Source of the DNA: Calliopsis andreniformis | Lineage: Eukaryota > Arthropoda > Insecta > Hymenoptera > Andrenidae | DNA length: 64,000 nt | Assembly: GCF_051401765.1 (NCBI RefSeq) | Contig: NW_027480548.1 | Coordinates: forward strand, 1,054,001-1,118,000 | Direction: 5' to 3' | Shown: in pieces, positions 60,712-64,000 of the stretch | Layout: every line of letters begins with the position of its first letter | Position numbering within the stretch: position 1 is the first letter of the stretch | The notes under the pieces: generated by a model | Databases searched by the model: none | What the model was told of the DNA's origin: nothing | What the model saw: only the letters and a program-made list of their open reading frames with translations | Position numbers and translations under genes: made by a program

Positions 60712-63700
60712 TTATTCTAATCCCATTTTTGCTCTAAATTCCAAATATTTGCTTGCTGGCAACAGCTTCGTTAAAAAAGCATCTGCTAGTTGATCACCTG
60801 TAGGAATATATTCAAGTTTTATTACATTCTTTTCAACTTGTTCTCTTGAAAAGTGGTATTTTATGTCTATATGTTTTGAACGTTTATGGCTACTTGGATT
60901 ACTCGCAATATTAATGCAACCCATATTGTCTTCGTAAATTATTATTGCATCAAAGACATTTATATTAATACTGATTGCCAAGGATTTTAACCATAATGCC
61001 TCTCTCACAGCTTCAAAAAGAGCCATGTACTCTGCTTCTGTGGGCGAGACAGCCACTGATGTTTGCCTTTTCGTATTCCAGCAGATTGTACATTGTTCAT
61101 ATAACTTAAATAAATATCCCGTTGTGCTCTTACGATCTGTATTTTCATTACCTCCCCAATCAGAATCGACATATCCACTAAATAGATTCTTATAATCAGT
61201 TTTAACGTATGTTAATTTAATATCAGCAGACCCTTTAAGATACCTCAGAACCCTTTTAAGGTTTTGCCACAGTTCTCTGTTATTTTTACTTAAATATCAA
61301 CTTAAAATACTTACCGCTATACTTAAATCGGGTCTCGTATAAATCATTATATACATCAAGCATCCAATTAAATTACGACAAGGTGCATTATATTCTTCTT
61401 CTGTATTCAAAGCTATATGATCTAATACACTTGGAAGAGGTGTACTTACAGGTTTGCAATCTAACATATTAAATTTCATAAGAACAGTCTTAATATATGC
61501 ACTTTGATCCAATGTTACTTGTCCATTAGTTCTTTCCACTTTTATTCCAAGAAATAACTTAATTTCATTTAAATCTGTCATGCAAAATCTATTTTTCAAA
61601 TAATTTTTGAAATTTTGCATTGTCTCAGATTCAGCAGTCATAATCACTAGATCATCCACATATAGTACCACATATATATTCTTTAATATATTCTTTCTAT
61701 CTAATATATAAATACAACGATCCGCTGATGAATTTCGGAAACCTTTCTCTAGAAGAGCTTTTTCGAACATCTCAAACCAGCATCTGGCTGATTGCTTGAG
61801 ACCATACAAAGCTTTATTCAATTTACACACTTGATTGTTACTATCACATTTAACACCTTCAGGAATTCGCATACAAATTTCTTCCCTTAAAATACCATTT
61901 AAAAATGCCGTCTTAACATCCATTTGATGCACTAGCAAATTATGCTGATTAGCAAAAGCCATAAGAAATCTAAAGCTTGACATTCTAGCTACAGGTGCAA
62001 ATGTGTCATTATAATCTTCTAAATATTTCTGACTGAAACCACGGGCCACTAATCGAGCTTTGTATTTTAACGGATTTCCGAATTCATCATTTTTGATCGT
62101 GAATACCCATTTACAATCAACAATGTTCTTATTCTTTGGCTTCGATACCAAATTCCAAGTTTTATTTATTACTAACGAGTTTATTTCATCGGCAATAGCT
62201 TGTTCCCACTTAGCTCTGTCATCTCTAGTTTTAATTTCATCAAATGAGTTGGGTATTTTGCAAATTATCGATTGAGCGCATAAAAGATAATCATCGTTAT
62301 CATTAAATTCATTATATGACATAGGAGACCGTCGCTTAATCCTATCACTCCTTCTAGGTTCTATACTATCTTTTAATTCTACCACTTGATTATTTCCTGG
62401 TCCCGATACTCCTGTTACATCTGTTTCAGTTACAGATTTACTTTTCTCTTGATCTACCATTACTTTAATTCTCGGCTCTATCATATCTGATTTATTGTTA
62501 TCAGATTTTTTTCTTCTTAACACATCTGATTTTTGATTATCAGATTTATTTACTTCACACTGTATATCTACTGATTCCAGCACTTCACGAGATGCATCAG
62601 TTTCACATAAACCACGTTTTAAACCTATTTATTTTATTACCGGCCGAGATTCTCAGTAATTAATTTCATCAACTATTACATCTCTTGCTATCTCAAATTT
62701 CCCATTTTCTACGTTCCACACTTTGTATCCATTTGGTGTAAACCCTACCAATATACATTTATAAGACTTTTCGTCAAATTTCGATTTCCTAATTTTATCA
62801 TGCACATACACTGTGGAACCAAACACTTTTAAATACTTCAATTTGGGCCTTTTATTATGCCACAATTCAAATGGGGATTTATTAACATTAAGAGCTTTCG
62901 ATGGGGTTAAATTAATTAAATATGTAGCAGTTAAAACTGTTTCTCCCCAGAACTCTTTTCCTAAACCTGCACCGTTTATCATCGCACGTGCTTTTTCAGT
63001 TATAGTTCTATTCATGCGTTCTGCAACACCATTTAACTGAGGAGTTCGCGGAACCGTTAAGTGATAGCTTATACCCTTTTGTATACAATAATTTTTCATC
63101 TCATTAGATAAATATTCCTTGCCATTACCACAGTATAAATTGACAATCTTTAAATTAAAACGTGCTTCACTTTTAGCAACGTAATCCTTAAAGATTCTAA
63201 AAGCATCTGATTTATTTTCAAGTAAATACGTCACACAATAATTCGTAAATTCATCTATGAAAGTTATAAAATACTTTTTATCATTAGTTGTAGAAGGAGT
63301 GATCGGTCCACAAACGTCTGTGTGAACAATAAACAATGGCTGCCTAATGTGACTTTTATCTTTTGCCTTTTCAAATAGCAATTGTGCTTGTTTTCTTTTA
63401 ATACAAGCTTCACATATATTATCGTCTGGAATTACTTTTTCAAGATACGTCACATCTTCCACCACCTGCTTATTCTTCAACTGTAAAAATATTGCCTTTC
63501 CTATATGCCCTAAGCGCCTATGCCATAATTCATAATTATTAACTATCTTATTAGAAATATAAGAATTAAGTGAATTTACTCCTTTCTCGATGACATCAAA
63601 ATCTATAGATATTAAATTATTTGAATGCTTACCAATCATCATCATTTTACCGTTTTTGGTTATTTCGACGCCCCTCTCATTGAAAGTTATACTCATTCCT

Positions 63701-64000
63701 TTTTGCTGCAACTTTCTAACGGAGAGTAAGTTGTACGGCACGTCCGGGCAGTACAATACGTCCTCCAAAACGCCTTCAATTCCCGTATTGGTAGTCACAA
63801 GTATCTGTCCCTACTTCGATGCAGTTATATATTCTCCATTCTTCGCTATCGAAATCCTGTTGGGTGGATCAAGTATGGTCATATTTGGAAATACATTATC
63901 TTCTTTGACTATATGATCCGATGCTCCAGAATCCAGGATAAACGTTAATTTTCTGGTTTTCATGACCTGGTAGTCTCCGGTCATAAAGGCATATCCCGAC
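60712..64000 (-). pseudogene. Copia Gag-Pol polyprotein, inactivated, partial
   Basis: Covers protease to RNase H of the family's polyprotein; gag lies beyond the window. In-frame stops are TAG at 63811-63813 (Lys codon in the first copy), TGA at 62653-62655 (Leu), TAA at 62629-62631 (Gly) and TGA at 61297-61299 (Arg, CGA to TGA). The frame is otherwise continuous, with one in-frame 3-base insertion near 60770. The second integrase catalytic Asp is Gly (codon 63127-63129, 'YCGNGKEY'). YVDD and the RNase H acidic residues remain. About 21 differences from the first copy were counted by eye over the 381 residues of one segment. Confidence 0.93.

Larger units (their letters stand above)
60270..64000 (-). 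mobile_element. Second Copia copy, minus strand, cut by window end
   Basis: Same family as the element at 32508. Its 3' LTR is at the left, followed by the purine tract and the gag-pol frame reading leftwards from beyond the window. It has several in-frame stops, so it is inactive. The two copies face each other as a large inverted pair about 23 kb apart. Confidence 0.95.

Overview
This is eukaryotic nuclear DNA, probably from a bee or another hymenopteran. It is dominated by satellite DNA and nested transposable elements, and I see no ordinary host gene. The best taxonomic clue is a nuclear copy of mitochondrial DNA (57979-59001). It carries the end of nad2, then trnC(-), trnY(-), trnW(+) and the start of cox1. 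This AT-rich sequence reads in the invertebrate mitochondrial code. The ancestral insect order is W-C-Y; C-Y-W before cox1 is, as I recall, the honeybee (Apis) order.

Layout. Bases 1-32507 are one giant array of a 7-bp repeat (consensus TTGAGGA, almost no C on the + strand), with higher-order structure and kilobase-scale internal duplications. An almost intact Copia LTR retrotransposon (32508-37405, +) abuts its right edge. After a short spacer with a roughly 32-bp minisatellite comes a decayed Polinton/Maverick element (coding remnants 38230-54542). It carries major and minor capsid genes, a PLA2-like/basic core protein, a small conserved gene, a packaging ATPase, two structural-type genes of unknown role, a chromodomain integrase and a protein-primed DNA polymerase B. 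Two elements are nested in it. One is a long-TIR element with TA target duplications (43369-45900), itself holding a solo LTR with CTAG duplications (44348-45387). The other is a piggyBac-like TTAA element (49077-52145) that splits the polymerase gene.

To the right lie a TIR-family fragment, a 1.9-kb nonamer microsatellite (56100-57978), the mitochondrial insertion, another TIR-family fragment, AT-rich DNA, and a second, inactivated Copia copy on the minus strand (60270 to the window end).

How the parts relate. The Polinton set is a virus-like module: polymerase and integrase for replication and insertion, ATPase and capsid proteins for particle formation. Almost every gene has stops or frameshifts, so it is a relic. 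The Copia at 32508 looks young (its LTRs differ by 4 substitutions and 1 indel) and has an open 1383-codon polyprotein. The long minus-strand open frames in the satellite are a consequence of the 7-bp period, not evidence of genes.
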